Source: Chloranthus sessilifolius (Eukaryota > Streptophyta > Magnoliopsida > Chloranthales > Chloranthaceae). Taken from it: a stretch of 64,000 nucleotides of DNA. Positions 34,051 through 45,044 of this stretch are shown piece after piece. The notes below the pieces were generated by a model that searched no databases, was not told the origin of the DNA, and saw nothing but the letters and a program-made list of their open reading frames with translations. Each line of letters starts with the position of its first letter. Position 1 is the stretch's first letter. The position numbers and the translations under genes were made by a program. The stretch covers positions 2,617,299-2,681,298 of the forward strand of contig CM037597.1 of NCBI GenBank assembly GCA_021018995.1, read 5' to 3'.

Positions 34051-34639
34051 GAGCACTCTTTAATAAAGTCTGCGACAAGCCCAAAACCCGCCTAATGTTA
34101 ACTAGCCGATATAAAAATTTTACATACTTGAGATTTATAATTAAAAAAAACAATGATTGTTTTACAATTAAAATTTAAAATTTTCATTTACAAATATCCT
34201 TGAATGTTTAAGATACAACTACATACAATTTTAATTTTTGAAAAAAACTAGGATACTACTGCATCAGTTGTAGGTTCTTCATCGCTGGCTCTCTCGGCTT
34301 CTCCATCGGCAATAAATTTAGCTAGAGCTTGGCCAATTTCTACCATGATCTGACTCATATTGCCTTCGCTGAAGTCAAATCTCTTCCCCAACATGAAGTA
34401 CTCTATGTACTTCAAAACAAATACCCTACGGACCCAACCATTTCTCTGTCGGGGCACGGATTTGACCCTGCAATCAGAACTTGACCACGAATAGGTCCCA
34501 GTGTCCAATGCAGTGGAGTCTCCGTGTACATGTAAAAGCGCGGAAAGATATTTGATCTGCTTTGAAAAATACAATGTCAGATAATGTTTGATAAGATAAG
34601 CTACTTAAAATAAGCAGAAAAAATATCTACAAATAATAT

Positions 34640-34790
34640 GTGATCGATTGCCCAAATAATCGACAACAATTGCATAATCAATCGTTAGCAATTGTATAAG
34701 CAATCGTAGCGATTGTATAATCAATCGTTAGTGATTGTTTGGGCAATCGTTAGCGATTGTATAATCAATCTCATTTGACTGCTTACATAA
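34640..34790. repeat. Palindromic array in intron 34557-34863
   Basis: AATCGTTAGCAATTGTATAA and AATCGTTAGTGATTGTTTGG-type units. Confidence 0.85.
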
Positions 34791-35420
34791 TTGTATTCTG
34801 AGGGCGAGATTAAATAAGCGTAAATTAGAAATTAATTGATTTGAAGGTGTGGACAATTCTTACCGGGAGGTTAATTTGTAGGGGATACTTGTCCTTCGAG
34901 GGCCTATCCAAAATTAGATTAACGATCATTACCGATCGTTCCAAAACCTTAACGATTGTAAGGGCCCAATGTAAAGGATCGTGACTATGGACTAGGACAA
35001 ATATCTGAAATGAATAATATATTAGAGGACACAATGGTGAAAATTTTAAATAAAGTTTGCAGAGACCGTAATGTACCGTGTTGCATTGGTGAGCCCACAG
35101 ATCCCTCAACCTATTGAAGAAGAAGTTTTAGAGCACCTTCTTGCCTAGGTTGGTTTCTTCCTTAAGGGCAGCCCACCGTTCAATTTGAGTGGCCATCGAT
35201 TGGTGGTTGAGTTTTTCAGTGTCAACAAAGAATCTGAAATCGTTATAATCCATGGTGATATATGACAAACCGATGGGGCTCATCAGTAAGAATTTATCCC
35301 CAACTTCAGGATGAGCAGCGTCATCCATGACTTTCAAAAGTCTTAGGTAGGCTCCAATTATCTGAAAGATAATAAATTTCAGTAATCGACACACACTTCA
35401 TTCGTTATTAATTCTATACA

Positions 35421-35700
35421 GAGTCGGTATCAACAGTTAAGACAATCGTTAACGATTGTCTAGATAGTCGGTATCGACTGTTCGGACAATCGTTAACGAT
35501 TGTCTAGATAGTCGATATCGACTGTTAAGACAATCGTTAACGATTGTGTAGAGAGGTGGTATCGACTGTTAAGAAGATCGTTTTAGATTTCCTAGACAGT
35601 CGGTATCGACTGTTAAGACAATTGTCATCGACTGTGTATACAATCGTCATCGATTGTGTAAACAATCGCGATAGACTATCTGGGCAATCGTTCTATTTTT
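35421..35700. repeat. Palindromic array in intron 35362-35792
   Basis: The most regular array: AGTCGGTATCGACTGTTAAG and AATCGTTAACGATTGTCTAG alternate at an exact 22-bp step over the first 150 bp. Confidence 0.92.
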
Positions 35701-36389
35701 TTAATCAGTCGTTACTTTTAGAAAACTTGAAAAGAAAATAACTTTGAAAAGAAAGCATTAAGAAATTGAATATGAGAGATTTGGTTACTTACAAGATTGT
35801 CTAAGTATGTCATGCCTTCCAGACATTTGAACGTATGCATTTGGAGTGTATAATCACCCACGGAGCTTACGTAGATGCTGCATGAAACATAACGGCCAAG
35901 TTTTAATTCAAAACGAAATTAACTTCTAACTAACAAATTCGTAATATATGTAACTTACTCGGCATCCTTTTCGGGAGTTGTCCAGATGACATTCATAAAC
36001 CTCTGCTCATCTGTCAGCTCAACCGTAGGAGGGGCATAGTCTCGGTTGGCGGTTTTTTTATCGCCTACTTTTTTTCTGTCCTAGGCTTAAAGGCAAGATG
36101 TTTGGCTTTAATCCTAGGCCTCAGGCGAGCATCTAATGGTTGCTCGGATTGCTCATCACCAGCCGGACCACCCTTATCATCATAATCGTGGGATTGGTTA
36201 TCAGCTGCTGCCAACTCCTCTTAGTGGAGGAGGTGCCACATCTGGCGATCCACAGTTGGTTGGACCGGCCGGTTCGTCTCATATCAGCAGTGAGAGACAC
36301 TTCCGATAGCAACTTTGAAACAACACCATCCTGAACATTGAAAGACATAAAATTGATAAATAAGAAAAACTGAGAATAGAATGACCTCT

Positions 36390-36590
36390 AAAAATAATAT
36401 AAATCGATTCAGAATCTAAACCGATCGTATTTACATTCGGTACCGATCGCCTAACGATTGCATTTACAATCGATAACTATTGCACATACGATCGGTATCG
36501 ATTGTAAATGCGATCGCCATCGATTGTACATACAATCGTTATCGATTGTAAATGCAATCACTATCGATTGTACATACGATCGGTAAAAAA
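36390..36590. repeat. Palindromic array in intron 36331-36644
   Basis: CGATCGCCATCGATTGTACA and CAATCGTTATCGATTGTAAA-type units. Confidence 0.88.
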
Positions 36591-37319
36591 TCAAATCAAT
36601 AAAAAATAGAATTAAACTAAAGCAAACTACACTGCCAATCATACCTTAGGTGTCACCTCCATGATTGTTTAAAGGAGTTCTATAATTTTTCCTTGCTCTT
36701 TCCGGATCAACCTGTTGAAGTGATCCGCCGTTTGCAATTGAACATCCCTTGAAGTAAGTCGTTCTTCAAAGGAGTTGCATTGTGTCCGGAGGAGCCTATT
36801 CTTCTCCACCAACCGCTTATTCCCTTCCACCAATTAGTTAACTAACTCTTCCAAATGGCTAGCTTTTTGGTTGAGTTTCAAGTTATCCAACTCCAAACCA
36901 TCAATCCTCCTCAACTACTCTTGATTAGAGGAGGTTGGTGTACTGTTGCTTGTCTTCGCGGCGACGCTTTTAGGCCGGTCTAATTGGACTTAGACCTCAT
37001 CTGACGAAGAGCCTTCATCAGACATTGTTTGGTCCTCAAATTCTTCCTCTTCAACTTCTTTGACCGGAATATTTCTTTTCTTCTTGGGCCGTAGATCAAC
37101 TTCCACAGCTTTCTTGACCTCCTCAACCTCTTTCCTCTTCCCCCCAATTTCCCCTCTAACAGCTTTTAGAACCCGCTGATAATTCCTTACGAGGGGTATG
37201 TCCAACTTGAAGGTAACGGGTTCGAAGGGAGCGTAAATCTGTTACGAAAAAGGACAGGTTGTAAAATAACATAGAAAAATTACAGAAATTGAAAAATCAC
37301 TGTAATATAATAACTGCTT

Positions 37320-37570
37320 AACGAGTGGAAACAGATTCTATTTACAGTCGATACCGATTGGGTAGGAAGTCGACACCGATTATGTTGGAAGTCGACACCG
37401 ACTGTGTAGGCAGTCGATAACGATTTCTTAATCAATCGATCCGATTTCGTAGTCAGTTATTTCCGACTACGTAGGCAATCGATATCGATTGCTTAATCAA
37501 TCATCCAATTCCGTAGTCAGTCGTTTCCGACTACGTAGGCAATCGATATCGATTGATTTGGTAATCGAAA
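37320..37570. repeat. Palindromic array in intron 37239-37643
   Basis: Includes AGTCGACACCGACTGTGTAG and CAATCGATATCGATTGCTTA; a block with TTCCGACTACGTAGG occurs twice (37448-37506 and 37516-37556). Confidence 0.88.
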
Positions 37571-38499
37571 TCCTTCACATTACTCTTTAAAGTTCTTACA
37601 AATTTACCTTTATAAATTTGAATTAGTTAAAACGACATCATACCTTGCTGTCGACCATCTTCGAAAGAGTGTAGCCTTTATTCCTCATTTTGGGCTTCTC
37701 CGCCCACTTCAACAATCGGGGAAAGGGTTTAGCATTGGCATTCTTTGAGGTGAGACGTCAGGCAACATCTCATAAGCCCACCACTGAAGTACACACATAC
37801 AGCCATAAATATTATACGGCTTAAGGGCTTTATCGTTGTCTGCAGTCTTTCTATTTGCCACGCCCTTCTCTATATACTCTAGCAAGTCTTTGAAGACGTA
37901 GAGACTCCACTGGGTTTTTTTAAACTTTTCCACGTCATCGATGAGTTCAACGGGGACTTCCGACAATTAAAGATGGGACCCGGGAAAAAGGAATGTACAT
38001 AGAATAAAAAGAAGAGCCAACTAGACGAAGTCGTCATCACTTTGTGCTAGCCTCAATCCACTATCAATATGAGACCGAAGAATTTTCCCGGCTGGTAGTC
38101 CCCAAAAATATTTGTATCGAATGGTTTCCACTTCAGGTGGTTTAATGGAAGGGGATTATTGTTGGGGTTCAACAACCACAAGGCCCAGTATTAAGGCAAC
38201 GTCCATCTCCCGAAGATAGACATCTCTCCTCCCGATTCGAAAGTATTCTTCTCAACCCAAAAACTTAGCATGACATCCACAACATCTCCAGCAAAACTAA
38301 CACCCTTTGGCATTTAGAATATTCTCCCGAAAACTGATGCACTTAGCATCTCCTTCCGCTGTGGGCTAGCGTCTTCGTAGATCCTCGAAATGCCAGTAGG
38401 AGAACATTTGCCAATAGCACGTTGTACAATCATTTTGTCGGCTTCTGTATATGAACTGTAATAAAATTGAAAGAGAATGTTTATAATCAGGGTATAATC

Positions 38500-38640
38500 A
38501 GGCTACATAAAAAATCGCCGATTCCCTAAACAATCGTCATCAACTGTGTACACAATCGTCATCGACTGTGTACACAGTCGATGATGACTGTTTATACAAT
38601 CGATATCGATCGCATTAACAATTGACCGTATATACAATTG
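38500..38640. repeat. Palindromic array upstream of exon 38455
   Basis: CAATCGTCATCGACTGTGTA units, then an AGTCGATGATGACTG palindrome; followed by a T/C-rich run (38641-38715). Confidence 0.88.
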
Positions 38641-38734
38641 TCCAATTTCTTTTCCTTTTTTTCTTTTTTTTCTTTTTCTTTTTCTTTGTCTTATTCTTTT
38701 CTTCCTTCACCAAAATTTTCATTACTTTGGTGGT

Positions 38735-39095
38735 GGTGGGTCCTCCCATACATGATTGAACTTGATTGGGTTACAGTAGGTTTTAAGGTGTTTTATCGTC
38801 GTCGTTTGACATTGGGAAATATGGGGGCTGATAGGGATAATAGGGAAAATCATTTGCTGGTGATAGTGGAAAATCATTAGGGATAATATCGCTATCGATT
38901 GTATATGCAATCGATATCGATATTATCTCTAAAAGTATTCCACCATCACCAGCAAATAATTTTCCACTATCACCAGCAAATGATTTTTCCTATTATCCCT
39001 ACCAGCCCCCATATTTTCCAATGTCAAACGACGACGATAAAACACCTTAAAATCTATTATAACCCAATCAAGTTCGATCCTATATGGGAGGACCC
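38735..39095. repeat. About 360-bp near-perfect palindrome
   Basis: The left arm (GGTGGTGGTGGGTCCTCCCA ... TTTAAGGTGTTTTATCGTCG ... GAAAATCATTTGCTGGTGAT) is complementary to the right arm (ATCACCAGCAAATGATTTTT ... CGACGATAAAACACCTTAAA ... GGGAGGACCCACCACCACC). The centre at 38901-38908 lies in one of the 22-bp units (CGATTGTATATGCAATCG). The right arm has one extra about 24-bp duplication. A transcript would fold into a stem of about 165 bp. Confidence 0.9.
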
Positions 39096-39443
39096 ACCAC
39101 CACCACCAGAACCAGATCCTCTTCAGTTCCTTTGGGATGAAAACGATGAAGTAATGAAAATTTTGGCGAAATCAATATCGATTGTATATACGATAAAAAT
39201 TACTACAAAATGGACACCGACGAAAGAAGAAGAAAAAACTCAACATAAATTAATGTTAATTTACTAGCTACTTACAGGTTTGGTAGCTTGAAGATTGAAA
39301 AACGGAATGCTAGCGACTCTCGACCGCCTCTCCACCGACTTCGAACGAAAAAGTAAAAAAGTAAACAGTGAAGGCGGCTATTTATTACATTAGGGGGTAA
39401 ATCCGGTATTTCCTAAAGGCGGAAGATGGCTCAGCGCGCAGCG

Positions 39444-39523
39444 GGTCGATTTGGGTAAAGGTGAAACTATAGGGTCTCTGCAGTAAAAGGTACATCTGAC
39501 AGGGTCGGTCAGGTAAATTTCCC
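39444..39523 (-). repeat. MULE terminal inverted repeat, right
   Basis: Mirror of 30085-30164, ending AGGTAAATTTCCC; followed by the TTTGCAATT duplication. Confidence 0.92.
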
Positions 39524-39688
39524 TTTGCAATTTCTCTCAATGGATGGTGATGTTTAGAAGCATCTTTTTGTGAGATCCAAGCAATGCAGGTTGAGACAGT
39601 CGGTCACGTCACGTCACACCACGTTAGCTGCCTAACAAAACCTGTCTGTTGTTTGCAATTTTCCTCGATAAATAGTGATGTTTAGAAG
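39524..39688. repeat. 124-bp tandem array, right part
   Basis: Continues the array split by the MULE: one 127-bp unit to 39655 and a partial unit to GTTTAGAAG, where a MITE interrupts it. The array sequence TATCTTTTGGTGAGA resumes near 39898. Confidence 0.88.
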
Positions 39689-39888
39689 CAAGGTATCAAA
39701 ATCGGTATTGGTCCCGAGTATCGGTTTGCCCAAAAATACTGATACGACTCGACCGATACGTATCGGTCTTTTTTTTTTTTTTAACTCTAAAACTGAGAGC
39801 CAACTGATACATATCGGGTATTCGAGTTTGGATACCAATATATATCGGGAATGATACGTATCGATATCGACCGATTTTTGATACCTTA
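39689..39888. mobile_element. hAT-type MITE (CAAGGTATC family) inside the 124-bp array
   Basis: CAAGGTATCAAAATCGGT on the left and ACCGATTTTTGATACCTTA on the right. Flanks TTTAGAAG (39681-39688) and TTTAAAAA (39889-39896) agree at 6 of 8, and the uninterrupted array shows the original site. Confidence 0.75.
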
Positions 39889-39897
39889 TTTAAAAAC

Positions 39898-40533
39898 TAT
39901 CTTTTGGTGAGAGTATCATGTCAAAAATTGACCTTTAACTCCTTGGATCTAAATAATTAAGGCAACTTGGTAGGATTCTCACTTTTCTCATTTGTTGGTA
40001 GGTTAGTGGGTTTGACCCGCTGCCTCAAGTTGCATCACAAAAAGCACTGCTAAGGGCCACTATCTATAAACATTGGTGATGCCCATTACTGTAATCACAT
40101 TATAATAACATCATAAATTTGAATCTAAAAAAGTCATTTTAATTATTAAAACAATAATTTTAAAAGATATCTTCAATTTTAAATATTAGCAAGTCCATTA
40201 CTAGGTAATGAGTGTGACAAAACTGAGTTTCTTGCTTTACAACTGCTAGAGATATTAAAAAAGGAGGCATAGCCTAAAAAAGGCATAAGCTAAGGGGTCA
40301 ATAGATGTGTGCCTAAGACGCTAATCCATGCTTAAGTCGGCATGCAGCTCATATGCTTCTAGAGAGTGCCTTTTCAAAACTTATTGTTTCAAATTTTATA
40401 TTGGAGCTCATAGTACGTAGAATCTAAAGTATTAAAGTGTATATATATATATATATATACAAAGTAAATAAAAATATATTTAGTTTTAGGTATGAAAAGT
40501 TATAAATTGAGGATAGATTTCTTGAGGACAAAC
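39898..40533. other. No gene; possible tRNA-like piece
   Basis: After the array trace, GGCAACTTGGTAGG and GTGGGTTTGACCCGC (39960-40021) resemble pol III boxes but the spacing and tail do not prove a SINE. The rest is AT-rich. Confidence 0.4.
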
Positions 40534-41131
40534 TGTTATATATATTAGAATAATAATATATATTTTTGTGTTTCAAAATTAAAGTTAAATTATTATTAAT
40601 AATTAAATGACAAACTTGTAAAATAATTCAATGACATACTTGTAAATATTTACTCTCTAAAGTGATTTTTTAAAAGTGTCTTTTTTAAATTTTGAAAAAA
40701 CACAAGTCTGGCATCTCTTCCCGGTGAAAAGATACAAATCTTTTCGAAAGTATTTTTTTCACCATAAATCTGAAAAGACATAAATCTCTTCAAAGTGAAA
40801 AAACACAATCTTTCAAAATTATCTCTATTTGTTATTCAAAAATATATAAATCTCTTCAAATCTCTTCACGGTAAAAAGCGCAAATTTTCAAGATTACCTC
40901 TATAAATAGAGATCATTCAGGTTAAAAGACACAACAGAAATAAGATATATTTCTTTTTTTCTCTTTCGTTCTTATTATTTGTATATCACAAATACGGTTC
41001 TAAAGGCAGATTCGCTGAGAACTCTATTGCATCTTCGTTTATCCAACGAAGTAAGGGTGTCTATTGTCTTTAAGACAGCGTAATGAACTACGTGTCTCGG
41101 AGCCATTATCAATACCAAATTATTTTTAACA
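40534..41131 (+). mobile_element. Possible solo LTR
   Basis: Begins TGTTATATATATTAG and ends TTTTTAACA (TGTTA...TAACA). A TATA box CTATAAATAG at 40900 is followed by a CT-rich, GC-richer stretch, as in an LTR R/U5 region. The preceding TTGAGGACAAAC could be a polypurine remnant. There is no matching 5-bp target duplication and no PBS, so this is tentative. Confidence 0.35.
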
Positions 41132-41164
41132 ATTTACACGAAATTAATATAATAAGATGTGACT

Positions 41165-41282
41165 AACTGCACCGACCTGCATTAATTGAGCCCCTCTGCA
41201 CTTACAGCCAATTGTAATGCGCCACATTAGCCGCCTTCATTAAGTCCGCACAAAATCTGTCCTCCATATATCATTGTTCTTA
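41165..41282. mobile_element. Short TIR element related to the 124-bp unit
   Basis: CCAATTGTAATGCGCCACAT and CACAAAATCTGTCC follow the element at 50125-50290. The right end abuts the Helitron 5' end. Confidence 0.5.
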
Positions 41283-44200
41283 TCTATACTAATACATAAG
41301 TCATGGGTGATTAAGAATTTGATCCGACCAATTTTCAAATATAACAAAATTATCCTTACTTTTATTTAATTATTCTCAACATTCAAGAATATGTTATCCA
41401 GGATTTTAAAAGAATTTGATACTAAATAATAAATTTCAAATATTGAAGGTGATGACGCCGGCTTTTTTAGTAATTTAAAGCCTTTGTATGGTTAAAGAGC
41501 CAACTCACTAACTCAATGAGTATTAAAATATAGAGCATTGCGTGGAAAACACACTTTGCAGCCATCCTTGGAACTAACAAAAAAGTTATTGGAAGGTATT
41601 AGTTCTCCGATAATCTTTGATCGTTTGATATATTTAAACTTCGATCTAAACCGTCAAATTAATTGATTGGATCAGCATTATGATTTTTAGACAATATCGA
41701 ACATCAAGTTGGTCAATTGATTGGATGATCAATATCATTATGCACTTCAAATATATGTGATGGAGATTGGGATTTTTTTTAGCTGGAAACTTCTCTTTAT
41801 AGTCAATTGATCTGACCGTTTCGATTTAATTGATTGCATCGAAGCCCAAAATTTTAAGAAATATGTATCAAAAAGGTCTTAAATATTGGCCGGTTTTGTA
41901 CATATCGGTTTTGATATCTATTGAAATTCATTGATCAAGTGTATCATTATAAAAAATATTAAAAAGAATAATTTTTCATTGTCAAAATTTGAGCTAATGG
42001 TATAAAATTTTAATTCGCTATGCTTGGGGCCTAGGGATGCAAGTCTTGAACCAAACCGAAAACCAAAGGAAGCGAATCAGACTGAATCACACGAAAATCC
42101 GAGACAAACCGAACCGAACCCCAATTTTGTTCGATTTCAGTTTGGATGGCTTAAAACAGAAAACCGAGAGAGTAGGTTGAGTAAACCGAAAAAAATCGAG
42201 AAATTTTTTTTAAAAAAAATCAAAATATATTGAAAAAATAAAAAAAAACCGAAGAAAATACCCAAAAAAATAGGTATTTTAGATAAACCGAACCGAACTG
42301 AATCGGTTTCGGTTTCGGTTTCAGGAAAAAAAAATTGAACCGAATCGAATGAGTTTCAATTTCGGTTCTTGAGATCACGTGCATATGATCAGACGGTGGA
42401 TTTTTTATTTTCACGTGGCTCAAATATGCTTTTAAGTTTACTTTTTAGGAATGTGTCCCATGTGAAATAAAAAACTGACTGTCTGATGGTACAACCACAA
42501 TTAAGATCTATCATGTGAAAGATCGAGACAAAAAATAATCTCTGTCGTTTGATTTAAAGCAGTCAATAGGTTTGAGTGTGGGTGTCCTTAGAGATTCAGT
42601 GAGCGAATTTCAAAGTGCACTATTAAAAATTAAATATTTAATTATTTTTGATAATTAAGTATTTAATTATCCAGTGTTTATAATTTTCCATCAAATAAAT
42701 TCTAACTCGGTATTGCTATTGGTCCCACACGGTAGCGTGTTACTTCAAAATTGAGAGAGATAAATCCCTAATCCAATGGCCTATAACTAAAGTCAATAGA
42801 AAGTCAAATATGTTTAAAATTGTAGATGGTGAATGTCTACTAAAAAGAGAAGATCAAAGAAGCACCTTTTATTGGAAAGTAATTATTGTTTCAGGAGACC
42901 AACTCAAGTCATCATCAGAAGAGCTGTCAACGGGTCGACCCGACCTGATACCCAACCCAATATTTTATATGGAAAAAATTTCAAAATGGGGTTTTTTCAT
43001 CAGGTCGGGCATCAGGTCGGATAAGGTTTTCGGGTCGGCTTGAGTCCATCCTCCTGTTGGATCACGCATTTTCAATTTCCTTAGTGAGCATCCAAAATTT
43101 TGAACCAACCCATCCTAACCATCAAGAAGGGGTTATCAACTGGCCAGGCCGGGCTGTTGGTAGGCTCAATTACTTTTTGCTGCAAAAATGAAGCCCATAC
43201 CTGGTCCTGATAGATGTTCGGGCTGGACTCAGTCTAAGACTTTTTGGGTTCGTGCTTTCTGTTTCTGCCCAAACCCGATCCGAAGTAGATTTGGGTGGGG
43301 TCGGATTCGGGTAGGTCTGTCCTTTCCCTTAAAATAATGGGGCTTGGCAAGGCTTATAGCAGCCCGATTAATTTTTATCTTAACAATGAGGCTTAAACTT
43401 GGCCCAAATTTAAAATCAGGTTGGGCTTGGCCCAGGCGCATTCGGGCTCGTCGACAACCTTATCATCAAGCATAACAATCCTCTGACACCCAATCCTTAA
43501 TTGCTTCAGGCCATCGATTCCTTCTGTCACCCTTGGATATGGTCCAATGGATCAATTGGCATGTTTTTAACTATATGTATGGCTGACCGACAAATGTAGT
43601 GGATTGGACTAATGGTGGGAATCTTTTGATTGGCGCCTCCCTTTAGAGAATAGCCTAGTCCATGAGATAGTCAATCAATTGCCAATTTTAGCATATGATA
43701 ATGTTATATAGAAGAAAATATTATAAATAATTTTGCTAATAATTTATGTGGTGTGATGTGACTCGCTGCACACCAAGTGGGACACATAAGTTGTCTATCA
43801 AAATCTGCTAACCCTTTCCATGTCTGATACCCTCGTGGGCTCTTCTTAAAATGACGAAAACTAAAAGAGGATTTCAAAAATTCATCTTCTTAAATCGACG
43901 AAAACTAGAATAGGATTTCAAAAATTCGTCATGATAGCTCTATTTTTCTTTGCTTTTATTATGATCTAATGGCTGCAAGTCAATAAAATTAAAGGCCTAA
44001 AGGGCCGATCAATAGCTCCTCACCGACTTATAAAATTAAATGGTGTTTAATCGATTTTATAATAATAAATGTGACCTTTTGATCTCATACCATTGAAGTG
44101 TGGTTTACTATTATGGTATGTGGTGCATATTTATGATCAATCTAAATTGTCAAGGTGGCAATCCATCATTAGAAAATATTTTAGTTAAAAAATTATGCCC

Positions 44201-44954
44201 ATAAGTAGATGTGAACCATCGGATAGGCGAACTTTTATATCAATCATCAAAACTAAGCACAACGGTTGATAGTTGAGTGCAAAGATCAGATGGTTCAAAA
44301 CGTTAAAAAAATGTGATTTTTTGGCCAGTGACCATTCAATCTATGATCTATCACTTTGACAGTGTGGATTACCGACAACTTACACAATTGATAAAATACT
44401 ATCATTTAATTAAATACAATTTTCGTGTTTAAATGACGGCTAGGAGGGTCAATCCAAGGAATAAAAGGTGGGACACTTTAGCAAAACAGGATTGAAGTGG
44501 GAAAGTTTTGGGCTATTATACTGGTTAAGAAAGTTTCAAGAAATCAGGATTGCACGGATTTGTAGGGGTTTAAGTTTTGAAAAATTGAAGAAATTTTAAT
44601 TGTCTGAGCTATCATGTAAGAATGAAATGTCGATCTTGCCCTTTCTTTTAATCGTGAGCTATCGTGTAGAACCCGAAATATCGGCTTCTTCTCCGGCGAA
44701 TAAGCTCCAGCGTCGATGAAATTAGCTTGTTTAAGTTCTGCTATCGTTAAAATCAGATTTTTCTCCAACGATAAAATCGGTTTCTACAGTAATTCCTTTA
44801 CATTTACAGGTTGCTCTATATTGTTATATTTCTATAGGTCATGAATATAAATTTTATAATCATCATACATGGGACAAATTTAATTCATGTACTTCATCAA
44901 TTATCATAATCTCAAGCTTAAGTATCAAACGTGCGAAGCACGTGCATTTAACTA

Positions 44955-44955
<1 letters not shown>
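41283..44955 (+). mobile_element. Probable non-autonomous Helitron, 3.7 kb
   Basis: The 5' end TCTATACTAATACATAAG at 41283 is preceded by A. The 3' end is a hairpin ACGTGC-GAA-GCACGT (44929-44943), then GCATTTAACTAG, followed by T. These are the expected Helitron termini (5' TC, 3' hairpin + CTRR, insertion between A and T). No Rep/helicase frame is present. Cargo includes a GGTTTCGG repeat (42030-42400), part of an AGGGCTGTCAA MITE (42917-43120), GGGCTTGG repeats (43130-43450), a 45-bp duplication (43855-43935) and a copy of the 4129-type repeat (44513-44790). Confidence 0.55.
44513..44790. repeat. Copy of the 4129-5110 repeat inside the Helitron
   Basis: GGTTAAGAAAGTTTC..AAGAATGAAATGTCGATCTTG, then two or three GGCTTCTTCTCCGGCGAATA units. 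Confidence 0.8.
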
Positions 44956-45029
<74 letters not shown>

Positions 45030-45044
45030 GAGAGAGAGAGAGAA
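44956..45044. repeat. (TA)n(GA)n compound microsatellite
   Basis: About 35 TA units followed by nine GA units directly after the Helitron end. Confidence 0.95.

Larger units (their letters stand above)
34248..38455 (-). pseudogene. Ulp1-like (C48) peptidase / DUF1985 gene of the MULE
   Basis: Minus-strand exons can be traced by splice sites: 38455-37644, 37238-36645, 36330-35959, 35877-35793, 35361-about 35081, 35004-34864 and 34556-34248 (stop TAG). The first carries DUF1985-like sequence (SVFGRIF, LALLFILCTFLFPGSHL, LKPYNIYGCMCVLQWWAYEM, KMRNKGYTLSKMVDS). The second is Lys/Glu-rich with coiled-coil character. The last two hold the protease core: DPLHWALTIV with the catalytic His, LILD, and RQRNGWVRRVFVLKYIEYF. 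Family members have D-C-G where this copy has V-R-R (codons GTC CGT AGG at 34433-34425), so the nucleophilic Cys is gone. Several stops (for example near 35128) also break the frame. DUF1985 plus Ulp1 is a known MULE-borne gene type; the exon model is my inference. Confidence 0.82.
30085..39523. mobile_element. 9.4-kb Mutator-like element with mudrA and Ulp1-like genes
   Basis: Both ends read GGGAAATTTACCTGA inward and stay near-identical for about 80 bp: TCAGATGTACCTTTTACTGC and CCCTATAGTTTCACCTTTAC are present in both. The 9-bp target duplication TTTGCAATT (30076-30084 and 39524-39532) is perfect, and the surrounding 124-bp array shows the pre-insertion site. Inside are a mudrA-type transposase remnant (plus) and a convergent Ulp1-like gene (minus), the combination known from KAONASHI-type plant MULEs. 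Non-coding parts are filled by 22-bp palindromic arrays. Both genes are disrupted, so the element is not autonomous. Confidence 0.93.

Noticed and set aside
33889..34095. 68-aa plus frame after mudrA
   Set aside because: Encoded by the palindromic array itself.
35421..35700. Regular 22-bp palindromic repeats resemble a CRISPR array
   Set aside because: There are no unique spacers between conserved repeats, no cas genes, and the context is a spliced eukaryotic transposon gene.
38899..39267. 122-aa plus frame with a Pro-rich stretch in the MULE
   Set aside because: It runs through the right arm of the palindrome; no homology cue, and the neighbouring gene is on the other strand.
39960..40021. 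tRNA-like A and B boxes
   Set aside because: No complete cloverleaf can be drawn and there is no tail or duplication; not called as tRNA or SINE.
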